A DNA stretch of 64,000 nucleotides from assembly GCA_025362815.1 (NCBI GenBank), contig JANYFG010000039.1:1-64000 (forward strand), in the 5' to 3' direction. Source of the DNA: Rhodospirillales bacterium. GTDB lineage: Bacteria > Pseudomonadota > Alphaproteobacteria > Acetobacterales > Acetobacteraceae. Both the position numbers and the translations under genes were made by a program. The notes under the pieces were generated by a model. The model saw only the letters and a list, made by a program, of their open reading frames with translations, ran no database searches and had not been told where the DNA came from. How positions within the stretch are numbered: position 1 is the stretch's first letter; each line of letters begins with the position of its first letter. Shown one piece after another: positions 39,854 through 49,045 of this stretch.

Positions 39854-41659
39854 TTAAGCCTCCACCACCTGCTTGCGCAACAAATCACGATAAGGCCCCG
39901 GCCGTTGCGACAGCTCGTCCGGCGAGCCGTCGTCGATCACGCGGCCATCCTCCATCACCACGATGCGATCGAAATTGCGCAATGTGCTCAGCCGGTGCGC
40001 CACGGCGATGACGGTGCGGCCCTGCATGAGATTGTCGAGCGCGTGCTGGATGGCGTGTTCGCTGTCGCTGTCGAGCGCGGAGGTTGCTTCGTCGAGCAGC
40101 AGGATCGGCGCGTCCTTCAGCAGCGCGCGGGCGATGGCAAGGCGTTGGCGCTGGCCGCCGGAGAGTTTGGCGCCGCGGTCGCCGACCATGGTGTGGAACC
40201 CCTCCGGCAGTGCCTCGATGAAGTCGCGGCAGCGCGCCACGTTGGCCGCCGCCAGCACCTGGTCGTCTGACGCGTCGGGCCGGGCATAGCGGATGTTCTC
40301 GAGGACGGATCGGTGAAACAGCGAGATGTCCTGCGGCACGATGGCCATGGCGTCGCGCAGGCTTTGCTGCGTGATCCCCGTGATATCCTGGCCATCGACC
40401 GAAATGCGGCCGGACTGCACGTCGTGGAAGCGCTGCAGCAGCGACACCACGGTGGATTTTCCCGCACCGGATGCGCCCACCAGACCCACGCGCTGGCCGG
40501 TGGGGATGCGCAGGCTGAATTGATCGAGCACCGGCTTGCGACCGGGATAGGCGAAGGTGACGTCGGCGAACACCACGTCGCCTTGCAAGGCGATCAGCTT
40601 CTGGGCGTCGGCGCGGTCCGTCAGGTCGTGCGGCACGAGCAGCGCGCCCAGGGCTTCGTCCATGCGGGCAATGTTCTGCGTGAGCTCGACGAGCGCCACC
40701 GCGAGGTCGCGCGTGCCGTGCAGGATGGTGAAGCCCAGCGAGCAGATCAGCACCAGGTCGCCGGCGCTGGCGGTGCCGGCCTGCCACATGGTGATGCCCC
40801 AGCCCAGTAGCCCCGCGGTGACCACAGCTGTCATCACGGCGTGGATCAGACGCAGCTTCTCCATGTAAAGGAGGCTGCGGCGGCGTGCCCGCATTTCGGT
40901 GGCCATGCGGTCGCCGAAGCGGGACTGCTCGCGGAACGTGGCCCCGAAGGCACGCACCACGCCCATGTTGCTGATGACATCGACGAGTTCGCCGTCCACC
41001 GCCGCCGCTTCATGCGCGTAGGCGCGGTGCAGCGGCGTGCCGTTGCGGGCCAGCAGGAATATCACGAGGGCCATCGACGCACCGATGCCGGCCAGCGCGA
41101 GCCCCATCATCGGCTGCACGGTGGAGATCAAGGCGATGGCGATGACGACGGCAAGGCAGGGCGGCAGCACGTTCCAGCTCAGCACGTTCTCGGTTTGAAA
41201 CATGGCCTGCGCGGTGGAGGTGACGCGGCCCGCCAGCGTGCCCGGCAGGCGTTCGGCGTAATAGGAGGGTGCGTGCCCGGCGAGATGGGCGAACAGGTCG
41301 CGCCGCACCTGGCCGGTGACGCGCACGAAGCTGAACGCCGCCATGCCGCAGCCCACGCGCCACATCAAATTGTCGGCGGTGATCAGCGCGCACAGCAGCG
41401 CGAACGCTGCCCACACGTCGCCGCCGCCTTGCGTGCCCATACCATGCGTGCCCAGACCTTGCGCACCGGGGCCTTTCGACACCGCGTCGATCAGGGATTT
41501 CATGCCGTATTGCGTGGTGACGGACGCCGCCACCGCCAGCACCACGGCGCCCAGCACCACGGCATGGCCCGCCGGATTCTGCGCCACGTAGCGCCACAGG
41601 AAGGCGATCGGGCGATGGCGGTAGGAGGTGAGGTCGGGCGCGCCACCGGGATCGGACAT
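39854..41659 (-). CDS. ABC transporter, fused transmembrane and ATP-binding domains (exporter type)
   Basis: VGLVGASGAGKSTVVSLLQRF, LSGGQRQRLAIARALLKDAPILLLDEATSALDSDSE; start near MSDPGGAPDLTSYRHRP. Confidence 0.9.
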   Translation of the reverse strand: MSDPGGAPDLTSYRHRPIAFLWRYVAQNPAGHAVVLGAVVLAVAASVTTQYGMKSLIDAVSKGPGAQGLGTHGMGTQGGGDVWAAFALLCALITADNLMWRVGCGMAAFSFVRVTGQVRRDLFAHLAGHAPSYYAERLPGTLAGRVTSTAQAMFQTENVLSWNVLPPCLAVVIAIALISTVQPMMGLALAGIGASMALVIFLLARNGTPLHRAYAHEAAAVDGELVDVISNMGVVRAFGATFREQSRFGDRMATEMRARRRSLLYMEKLRLIHAVMTAVVTAGLLGWGITMWQAGTASAGDLVLICSLGFTILHGTRDLAVALVELTQNIARMDEALGALLVPHDLTDRADAQKLIALQGDVVFADVTFAYPGRKPVLDQFSLRIPTGQRVGLVGASGAGKSTVVSLLQRFHDVQSGRISVDGQDITGITQQSLRDAMAIVPQDISLFHRSVLENIRYARPDASDDQVLAAANVARCRDFIEALPEGFHTMVGDRGAKLSGGQRQRLAIARALLKDAPILLLDEATSALDSDSEHAIQHALDNLMQGRTVIAVAHRLSTLRNFDRIVVMEDGRVIDDGSPDELSQRPGPYRDLLRKQVVEA

Positions 41660-41815
41660 GAGCATCGTCACTTCATGACATGAAGCCATACTCTGCATCG
41701 CCAATGCGGCCACAATTTGGCACGGGGGCTGATTCGCCGGCTTGGTCTGCGTTGTTTTGCCACAATTCGACACTAAGGTCCGACGCGTCATCCATTGCAG
41801 CCGAGGCACCCCCCT

Positions 41816-42892
41816 ATGCCTATCGCCCCCTTGCGTATCGCGCAGATCGCGCCGCTGTTCGAAGCTGTGCCGCCGAAGCTTTATGGTGGCACGGAGCGCG
41901 TTGTGTCGTCGCTCACCGAGGAGCTCGTGGTGATGGGCCATGACGTGACCTTGTTTGCCAGCGGCGACAGCATCACCAAGGCGAAGCTGGAGCCGGTGTG
42001 GCCGCAGGCGTTGCGGCTCGACCCCACCATCAAGGACTGGGTCAGCACCTATGCGTTGCTGATGGAATACGTGCGCCAGCGATCGGATGCGTTCGACGTG
42101 CTGCATTTTCATTGCGACTACTGGCCGAACTCGCTGTTCTCCCGCCAGCCCGTGCCGTTCGTGACGACGCTGCACGGGCGGTTGGATCTGAATGAATTCG
42201 CCCAGGTGTATTCGATGTTTCCGGACGTGCCGCTGGTGTCGATCTCGAACAACCAGCGCAGCCCGGTGCCGCATCTCGGCTGGACCGAGACGGTCTATCA
42301 CGGCATGCCGCAACATCTGCTCACGCCACAGCCGGTGGAAAGCCACGATTACTTCGCCTTCCTCGGCCGCATTTCGCCGGAGAAGGGGATCGAGCGTGCC
42401 ATCCGCATCGCCCAGGCCTGTGGCGTGACGCTGAAGGTGGCTGCCAAGGTGGACAAGGTGGACGAGGCCTATTTCAAGGCCGAGGTGGAGCCGTTGCTTG
42501 CCACCGGGGGCGTGGAGTTCATCGGCGAGATCAACGACGCGCAGAAACCCGCCTTCCTGTCCGGCGCCAAGGCGCTGCTGTTCGCGATCGACTGGCCCGA
42601 GCCTTTCGGCCTGGTGATGATCGAGGCGATGGCGTGCGGTTGCCCGGTGATCGCGTTCCGTCGCGGCTCGGTGCCGGAGGTGATGGATGACGGGGTGACC
42701 GGCTTCATCGTGGACAACGTGGAGGAGGCGATCGCCGCCTGCGGCAAGCTCGACAAGATCGACCGTGGGCTGGTGCGCGCGCAGTTCGATCGCCGGTTCA
42801 CGGCGCGCCGGATGGCAGAGGATTATGTGGCTGTGTATGAGAAGCTCATTGCGATCAAGCGTGCCGATGGGCGGCTGGTGGCGGCGGCCTGA
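41816..42892 (+). CDS. Glycosyltransferase family 4 protein
   Basis: RIAQIAPLFEAVPPKLYGGTERVVSSLTEELV; FLGRISPEKGIERAIRIAQ; EPFGLVMIEAMACGCPVIAFRRGSVPEV. Confidence 0.92.
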   Translation: MPIAPLRIAQIAPLFEAVPPKLYGGTERVVSSLTEELVVMGHDVTLFASGDSITKAKLEPVWPQALRLDPTIKDWVSTYALLMEYVRQRSDAFDVLHFHCDYWPNSLFSRQPVPFVTTLHGRLDLNEFAQVYSMFPDVPLVSISNNQRSPVPHLGWTETVYHGMPQHLLTPQPVESHDYFAFLGRISPEKGIERAIRIAQACGVTLKVAAKVDKVDEAYFKAEVEPLLATGGVEFIGEINDAQKPAFLSGAKALLFAIDWPEPFGLVMIEAMACGCPVIAFRRGSVPEVMDDGVTGFIVDNVEEAIAACGKLDKIDRGLVRAQFDRRFTARRMAEDYVAVYEKLIAIKRADGRLVAAA

Positions 42893-42911
42893 GCGAGGCA
42901 AGGGGAAGAAC

Positions 42912-43031
42912 CTTCTTTTTCTGAAGAAAAAGAAGCAAAAAGACTTTTATTCATGAAGGTGCGTGGTGCGGAAAATTGTACATCACGTCTTCATGAATGA
43001 AGTTTTTTGGTTCTTTTGTTCACAAAAGAAC
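42912..43031 (-). repeat. Family 1 palindromic repeat, full B-C-A copy (inverted), extended central stem
   Basis: B hairpin 42912-42935, ATTCATGAAG...CTTCATGAAT central stem, A hairpin GTTCTTTTGTTCACAAAAGAAC 43010-43031. Confidence 0.93.
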
Positions 43032-43358
43032 GCTCTTTGCTATCTGACCCAGCTCGACCATCAGCCTTTCCCCGTCTGACGTTCGGTCCACGATCACACT
43101 GCGGGCATCGTCCGGGTCTATTCTGCGTGCGACGAGTTTGAATTCGCCGAGGCGGTCGAGCGCACGGGTGATGACGGATTTGGACACGCCGAGATCACGC
43201 GCCAGCCCGCGCACGGTGTGGTCGCCCTCGCGCAGATAGCAGGTCAGAAACACGCCGAGTTGATGGGCGGACAGCTATGGGCCATCGCGCCGAACCAAGA
43301 AGACGATGATTTCGCGCATGACATTGACGGCAGATTCCGGCGCGATTGCGGAAGACAT
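43020..43358 (-). pseudogene. MarR-like winged-helix regulator interrupted by in-frame TAG (43275-43277)
   Basis: MSSAIAPESAVNVMREIIVFLVRRDGP-stop-LSAHQLGVFLTCYLREGDHTVRGLARDLGVSKSVITRALDRLGEFKLVARR..., one continuous frame apart from one amber codon. Confidence 0.82.
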
Positions 43359-43684
43359 GTATCCTCGACTCCGTCTTGGAGCCACAAAGTGCAGCCTCAA
43401 ACCCAACGAAGTTGAAATAACATTACGTGCCACGCAACGTTTGGAAGCGGAACGTTCTGCGTTCTGCGCTATTTTTCCGCTGGGTAACGGCTTCGTGATC
43501 ATAGGAGGTCGTCCGGACGATTCGGGCGATTGGCCCGGATGAGTCACGATGCCAGAGGAGCCACGGGGCTTTTTGGGGCCTCCCCGCCCTGTGTTCGACG
43601 GCTTGCCGGCCCCTCTCGCGTCTCCCCCTGGCAAACGGGGTGGTAACGCGCGAGGATCGGGAAAAATCGTCCGGGAGAGCAGAG

Positions 43685-44548
43685 ATGTCGACGCAGACGC
43701 CGGGTTTCGACCGCAGCGCCGAGGATATCGGCAATATCGTGGAGTTCGGACACGTCAATATCCGCGTACCGGATCAGCGTCTGGCCACTCTTTTCTACGT
43801 CACGGGCCTGGGCTTCACGCGTGATCCGTATCTTGTGACCGGCGTGGACAATATGTGGATCAATGTGGGCACGACCCAGTTCCACCTGCCCACGGGCACG
43901 GCGCAGGTGCTGCGCGGGGTGACGGTGATCGGCGTGCCGGATCTCGATGCCCTCGCGTTGCGGCTTGCGGGGGTGCGCGACGCGCTGGCCGGCACCCGGT
44001 TCGGCGTGACGCGCGGCGAGGGCGCCATCGAGGTGACCTGTCCCTGGGGGAACCGCCTGCGGTGCGAGGCATCCATCGGCACGCGGCTGGGCATCACCGC
44101 GGTGGAACTGGCGGCAGCACCCGGCACGGCCGCCGGCATTGCGCGGTTCTATCGCGAGATTTTCGCGACCCCCGCCGTCACCGCCGGGGGCTGCGCCATC
44201 GTGCCCGCCGGCCTGCACACCGCGTTGGTCTATCGGGAGACGGCGCTGGCCCAGCCGGAGTACGACGGCGCGCATATCCAGATCGCGCTGGCCGATTTCT
44301 CCGGACCGCACGCCCGCCTGCGGACGCGCGGGTTGATCACGGAGGAAAGCAGCCAGCATCAGTATCGCTGCCAGGATATCGTGGATCTCGAGACCGGGGC
44401 CGTGCTGTGCACCATCGAGCACGAGGTTCGCAGCATGCGTCATCCCATGTATGCCCGCCCGCTGGTCAATCGCGATCCCGCCATTTCGAACAATGTGTTC
44501 GCCCCTGGTCGGGAAGCGCTTGTGCTTGGCCGCGACCCCACGCTTTGA
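43685..44548 (+). CDS. VOC (glyoxalase/dioxygenase-fold) family protein
   Basis: VEFGHVNIRVPDQRLATLFYVTGLGFTRDPYL. Confidence 0.75.
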   Translation: MSTQTPGFDRSAEDIGNIVEFGHVNIRVPDQRLATLFYVTGLGFTRDPYLVTGVDNMWINVGTTQFHLPTGTAQVLRGVTVIGVPDLDALALRLAGVRDALAGTRFGVTRGEGAIEVTCPWGNRLRCEASIGTRLGITAVELAAAPGTAAGIARFYREIFATPAVTAGGCAIVPAGLHTALVYRETALAQPEYDGAHIQIALADFSGPHARLRTRGLITEESSQHQYRCQDIVDLETGAVLCTIEHEVRSMRHPMYARPLVNRDPAISNNVFAPGREALVLGRDPTL

Positions 44549-44564
44549 AGGAGTGAGACCCACG

Positions 44565-45311
44565 ATGAACAAGGTTCTTCTCGTCACCGGCGGCAGCGCC
44601 GGAATCGGTGCCGCCACGGTGCGCCTGGCCGCCTCGCGCGGGTACAAGGTGGCGTTCTCCTACCGCTCATCGGGCGACATGGCGCGGCGGCTGGAAGCCG
44701 AGATCACCGGCCTGGGCGGCACCGCGCTCGGGTTTCAGGCCGATTCCGCCAGCGAGGCGGCGACCGAGGCGCTGTTCGCCTCGGTGGACGAGGCGTTCGG
44801 CCCGGTGAGCGCGCTGGTGACCAATGCGGGGATCACGGGGTCGACAAGCTCGCTCGACGCCATCACCACCGCCACGCTGGACGAGGTGATGGACATCAAT
44901 ATACGCGGCGTGTTCCTGGCCACCCGCGCCGCCATCAAGCGCATGGCGACCGATCTCGGCGGGGCCGGCGGGTCGATCGTGAACCTTTCTTCGGTTGCGG
45001 CCATTCTGGGGGGACCCGGCGACTGGGTGCATTACGCGGCCTCCAAGGGCGCGATCAACAGCTTCACCATCGGGGCCGCCAAGGAGCTGGCGCCGCGCGG
45101 CATTCGGGTGAACGCCGTTGTGCCGGGGCTGATCGAAACCGAGATCCACGCCAAGGCGGGGCTTGGCGACCGCCTGGCCAAACTCGGCTCCACGGTGCCG
45201 ATGGGGCGCGTGGGCACCGCGGCCGAGGTGGCGATGGCCATTGTGTGGCTGCTGTCGGACGAGGCGTCGTATGTGACGGGGGCGTTGTTGCCCGTGGCGG
45301 GGGGCCGCTAA
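44565..45311 (+). CDS. SDR family oxidoreductase
   Basis: VLLVTGGSAGIGAATVRLAASRG; ALVTNAGI; HYAASKGAINSFT. Confidence 0.92.
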   Translation: MNKVLLVTGGSAGIGAATVRLAASRGYKVAFSYRSSGDMARRLEAEITGLGGTALGFQADSASEAATEALFASVDEAFGPVSALVTNAGITGSTSSLDAITTATLDEVMDINIRGVFLATRAAIKRMATDLGGAGGSIVNLSSVAAILGGPGDWVHYAASKGAINSFTIGAAKELAPRGIRVNAVVPGLIETEIHAKAGLGDRLAKLGSTVPMGRVGTAAEVAMAIVWLLSDEASYVTGALLPVAGGR

Positions 45312-45334
45312 GGGCTGGTTTCGAGGGAGCTGAG

Positions 45335-47464
45335 CTACTCCGGCGGCAGGATCTCGGCCAGCGCCGGTGTGGTGCCGGCCGGGACCCGCCCCGCCAGCGG
45401 CAGGGCGAGGACCCAGGGCCGTTCGCCGCGATCGGCGCGGTCGGACAGGATGGTGACACCGTCGCGTCCCAGCCAGATCGCGTGGGCGCCGCGACGCCAG
45501 ACGCTGAAGCGGTCGACGATCGGCACCTTGTTCGCACAGCGCAGCCGGATGGGTTCGGCGGAGATCAGCAGATCGGCGTTGCACTGGCTGGCATCCGTGG
45601 TGCCGTGCAGCAGGAGGGCCGCGGTTCCGGGCACGCGCGGCTGCAGCAGGCACACCGACGAGGCGCAGGCGAGCGGGATGGGGGCCGGGGCGGCCCAGTA
45701 TTGCTGCCAGGAATCCTGGACGAAGCCGGCGCCGCCCGAAGCCTTCTGGATGAGAAACACGCCGCTCTCGCGGTAGCCGATCAGGCGCCCATCGGCCGAC
45801 ATCAAGATATCCGGCGGTGTGGCCGTCGAGGTCGATGCCAGCCCGGCGAGCATCGCCGCCAGCCCCGCCATGCGGATGCGCGTGCGCCACAGCCCGAACC
45901 AGGCGAGCCCCAGGCTGAACACCGCCAGCCCCCAGGCCGGCATGTGCGACACGGCGACCGTTGCCTGCGGCAGGTCCGCCACCGCATGCGCGATGCGGTT
46001 GATCAGCCCCAGGCCCCAGCCCATCGGCACCCAGGCCAACGCCTCCAGATGCAGCGGCATCAGCGCCAGCCCGATCAGGCCCGCGGGCATCACCAGCATC
46101 GCCGTCAGCGGCACGGCCACCATGTTGGCCAGCACGTAGTAAAGCTGCACATGGCCGAAATGATAGGCGCCGTAAGGGGCGGAGAACGTGCCGGCGAGCG
46201 CGCTCGTCAAGGCCAGGGCCGTGACGTGGCCGGCCAGACGCCGCCATTGCGCGCCATCGCCGTGCAGGGCCGCGAGCCTGTCACGCAAGGCGGCGTAGCC
46301 CACGATCAAGGCCAGGACGGCTGAAAAACTCATTTGGAACGACACGCCCACCACCTCGTTCGGCGCCAACAGCACCAGGCACGCCATGGCCAGCGCCAGG
46401 GCACGCAGGGAGATCGCACGCCGCCCCACCAGCACGCCCAGCGTGACCACGCAGGCCATGGCGAAGCTGCGGATGATGGGCACGTGGCCGCCGGTGAGCA
46501 GAAGATAGCCGCCCCCCGCAAGGAGGGCGGTGCCGGCCGCGATGGCCTTCAGCGGCCAGAACAGCGCCGCCCGCTCCGACAACGCCAGGGTGGCGCGCGT
46601 GGCGCCGAAGATCAGCCCCATCACGATGCCGATATGCAGGCCCGCGATCGCCAGCAGATGCGCCAGGCCGGAATCGCGGAATGCGGCGCGGTCGGGCGCC
46701 GGGATGCCGGTGGTGGTGCCGGTGAGCAAGGTGGTGGCGATGGCTCCCTCGGCGCCCGACAGCACGAGGCCCACGCGCCGGGCGATGGTCTCGCGCAGGC
46801 GTTGCAGCCAGAAATCCTGGCCGCCCGGCGCCGCCTCCACCAGCTCGGCCGGGTTGAGCGCGCGGCCCACCGCGCCGAGCCCGGAGAACCAGGCGTCGCG
46901 CTGGAGGTCCCAGCCGCCCGGGATGGCGGGTGGCGCGGGACGTTGCAGGAGGGCGCGCACGCGGATGCGGTCTCCGGTTTCGAACGGCCGGGCGTCGGCG
47001 CGTTCGGCCGTTTCACGCCATGTGACCCGCACGGCGCGGGGCAGGGGGGCGCCGTCGTCGAAGCGCGCCATGGTGAGGGTGACGCGGTGGCCGGCCGGCA
47101 GGATCTCCACCGTGCGGATGGTGCCGGACACGATGGTGGCGCGGGCCGGCACCTCCATGGTGGGCGGCGCGCGCCAAGTGGCGAACTGGGCGGACCCGAA
47201 GCCCAGCGCCGTGGCGGCCACGACAAGGCAGACGGCGCGCGGGATGCGCCGCGCCCGCCACACCAGCGCGCCGGCCATGGCGGCCCCGAACGGCACGCAG
47301 GCCGCCCACGGCTTCGGCTCGAAGGTGAGCTCGAAATACGCCACCACGCCGGCGGACATCGCCACCGGCAGCCACAGCGCGAACCGGCCCTGCTCGGCCA
47401 GCGCCCAGGCGCTCAGGTGGTGTCGCAGCTTTGGGATGAGGTGGCGGATCCAAGCTGCGCGCAT
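45335..47464 (-). CDS. comEC: ComEC/Rec2-family competence protein
   Basis: DSGLAHLLAIAGLHIGIVMGLIFGATRATL; GGHVPIIRSFAMACVVTLGVLVGRRAISLRALALA. Confidence 0.88.
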   Translation of the reverse strand: MRAAWIRHLIPKLRHHLSAWALAEQGRFALWLPVAMSAGVVAYFELTFEPKPWAACVPFGAAMAGALVWRARRIPRAVCLVVAATALGFGSAQFATWRAPPTMEVPARATIVSGTIRTVEILPAGHRVTLTMARFDDGAPLPRAVRVTWRETAERADARPFETGDRIRVRALLQRPAPPAIPGGWDLQRDAWFSGLGAVGRALNPAELVEAAPGGQDFWLQRLRETIARRVGLVLSGAEGAIATTLLTGTTTGIPAPDRAAFRDSGLAHLLAIAGLHIGIVMGLIFGATRATLALSERAALFWPLKAIAAGTALLAGGGYLLLTGGHVPIIRSFAMACVVTLGVLVGRRAISLRALALAMACLVLLAPNEVVGVSFQMSFSAVLALIVGYAALRDRLAALHGDGAQWRRLAGHVTALALTSALAGTFSAPYGAYHFGHVQLYYVLANMVAVPLTAMLVMPAGLIGLALMPLHLEALAWVPMGWGLGLINRIAHAVADLPQATVAVSHMPAWGLAVFSLGLAWFGLWRTRIRMAGLAAMLAGLASTSTATPPDILMSADGRLIGYRESGVFLIQKASGGAGFVQDSWQQYWAAPAPIPLACASSVCLLQPRVPGTAALLLHGTTDASQCNADLLISAEPIRLRCANKVPIVDRFSVWRRGAHAIWLGRDGVTILSDRADRGERPWVLALPLAGRVPAGTTPALAEILPPE

Positions 47465-47563
47465 GGCTGCACGTTAGACGCGCGAGGGTGTATCGTCGCC
47501 TGCGGGCGGGTACTTAGAGAATCTGTCGTGTTTCCGAGCCGACCCGCGCGTAGAAAGCCCCGT

Positions 47564-48943
47564 ATGACCGTTCGCACCCGCTTCGCCCCTTCGCCCACCG
47601 GCCTGCTGCATATCGGCGGCGCCCGCACCGCATTGTTCAACTATCTGTTCGCCCGCCATGAGGGCGGCGAATTCCTGTTGCGGGTGGAAGACACCGATCG
47701 CGAGCGCAGCACCGATGCCGCCACCCAGATGATCCTGCAGGGTTTGGACTGGCTGGGCCTGCGCCATGACGGGCAAACCGTGTTCCAGTCCAGCCGCCAG
47801 GCGCGCCATACCGAGGTGGCGTTGCAGATGCTGGCCGCGGGGCGGGCTTATCGCTGCTTTCTCAGCCCCGCCGAGCTTGCCGCCATGCGCGAACAGGCCG
47901 CCGCCGAGAAACGGCCGTTTCGCCTGGTGAGCCCGTGGCGGGACCGCGATCCCGCGGAGGTCCCTTCCGATATTCAGCCGGTGATCCGCGTGCGCGCGCC
48001 GCTTGTGGGGGAGACTGTGGTGGACGACCTGGTGCAGGGGCCCGTGCGGGTGGCGAACAGCGAGATGGACGACCTCATCATCCTGCGCAGCGACGGCACG
48101 CCCACGTATCTGCATGCGGTGGTGGTGGACGACCACGACATGGAGATCACCCATGTGATCCGTGGCGACGACCATCTGACCAACACCTTCCGCCAGATCC
48201 TGATCTATCAGGCCAACGACTGGGCGCTGCCGAAATTCGCCCATATTCCGCTGATCCATGGGGCGGACGGGGCCAAGCTGTCGAAGCGCCACGGCGCCGT
48301 GAGCGTGCTGGAATTCCGCGAGCAGGGGTTTTTGCCGGAGGCGGTGTGCAACTATCTGCTGCGCCTGGGCTGGGGGCATGGCGATACCGAACTGCTGGAT
48401 ATCGACGAGGCGATCAGGCTGTTCACGCTGGAAGCCGTGGGCCGGGCCGCCAGCCGGATGGACTACGCCAAACTGACGCATGTGAACGCCCACTACATGC
48501 GGCTGGCGGATGACGGCCGGCTGGCCCACGACGTGGCGGCGCGGCTTGGGATCACCGACCCTGCCATCCAGGCCCGCGTGCTGGCGTTGATGCCGGGGCT
48601 GAAGGAGCGCGCGCGCACGTTGGTGGAGCTTGCGCAGTCCGCGGCGTTTCTGGCGCTGCAACGGCCGATTGCGTTCGATGCCAAGGCGCAGGCGCTGCTC
48701 ACGGACGACTCGCGCGCCATGCTGGCGCAGGTGGCGGCGGCGCTGGCCGCGTCGGATTTCTCGCAGGGCGCCATCGAGACGGTGCTGCGCGAGACGGCCG
48801 AGGCCACGGGCCGCAAGCTCGGCCAGGTGGCGCAGCCGATCCGCGCGGCGCTGACGGGCACCACCACGAGCCCGCCAATCGACGCGACGCTGCTGGCATT
48901 GGGGCCGGACGAGGCGCTCGCGAGGATCAGGGACGTCGTTTAG
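47564..48943 (+). CDS. gltX: Glutamate--tRNA ligase
   Basis: TRFAPSPTGLLHIGGARTALFNYLFARHEGGEFLLRVEDTDRERS; KLSKRHGAVSV (KMSKS-like). Confidence 0.97.
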   Translation: MTVRTRFAPSPTGLLHIGGARTALFNYLFARHEGGEFLLRVEDTDRERSTDAATQMILQGLDWLGLRHDGQTVFQSSRQARHTEVALQMLAAGRAYRCFLSPAELAAMREQAAAEKRPFRLVSPWRDRDPAEVPSDIQPVIRVRAPLVGETVVDDLVQGPVRVANSEMDDLIILRSDGTPTYLHAVVVDDHDMEITHVIRGDDHLTNTFRQILIYQANDWALPKFAHIPLIHGADGAKLSKRHGAVSVLEFREQGFLPEAVCNYLLRLGWGHGDTELLDIDEAIRLFTLEAVGRAASRMDYAKLTHVNAHYMRLADDGRLAHDVAARLGITDPAIQARVLALMPGLKERARTLVELAQSAAFLALQRPIAFDAKAQALLTDDSRAMLAQVAAALAASDFSQGAIETVLRETAEATGRKLGQVAQPIRAALTGTTTSPPIDATLLALGPDEALARIRDVV

Positions 48944-49041
48944 ATTCTTCTTTTTCTGAAGAAAAAGAAGCAAAAAGACTTTTATTCATTAGAATTATTT
49001 GAATGAATAAAGTTTTTTGGTTCTTTTGTTCACAAAAGAAC
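48944..49041 (-). repeat. Family 1 palindromic repeat, full B-C-A copy (inverted)
   Basis: B hairpin 48947-48970, CTTTTATTCATT/AATGAATAAAG central stem, A hairpin 49020-49041. Confidence 0.94.
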
Positions 49042-49045
49042 AGCT

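Noticed and set aside
41660-42901. Upstream part of the 1015-aa minus ORF (39854-42901)
   Set aside because: The extension is antisense to the well-supported glycosyltransferase; the ABC exporter start is near 41659.
43541-43684. Possible structured leader (GC-rich stem CGGGG...CCCCG) before the VOC gene
   Set aside because: One weak stem only; no recognisable riboswitch motif and no comparative support.
46334-47563. N-terminal extension of the GltX ORF (46334 start)
   Set aside because: Antisense to ComEC; the GltX N-terminus MTVRTRFAPSPTG at 47564 is canonical.
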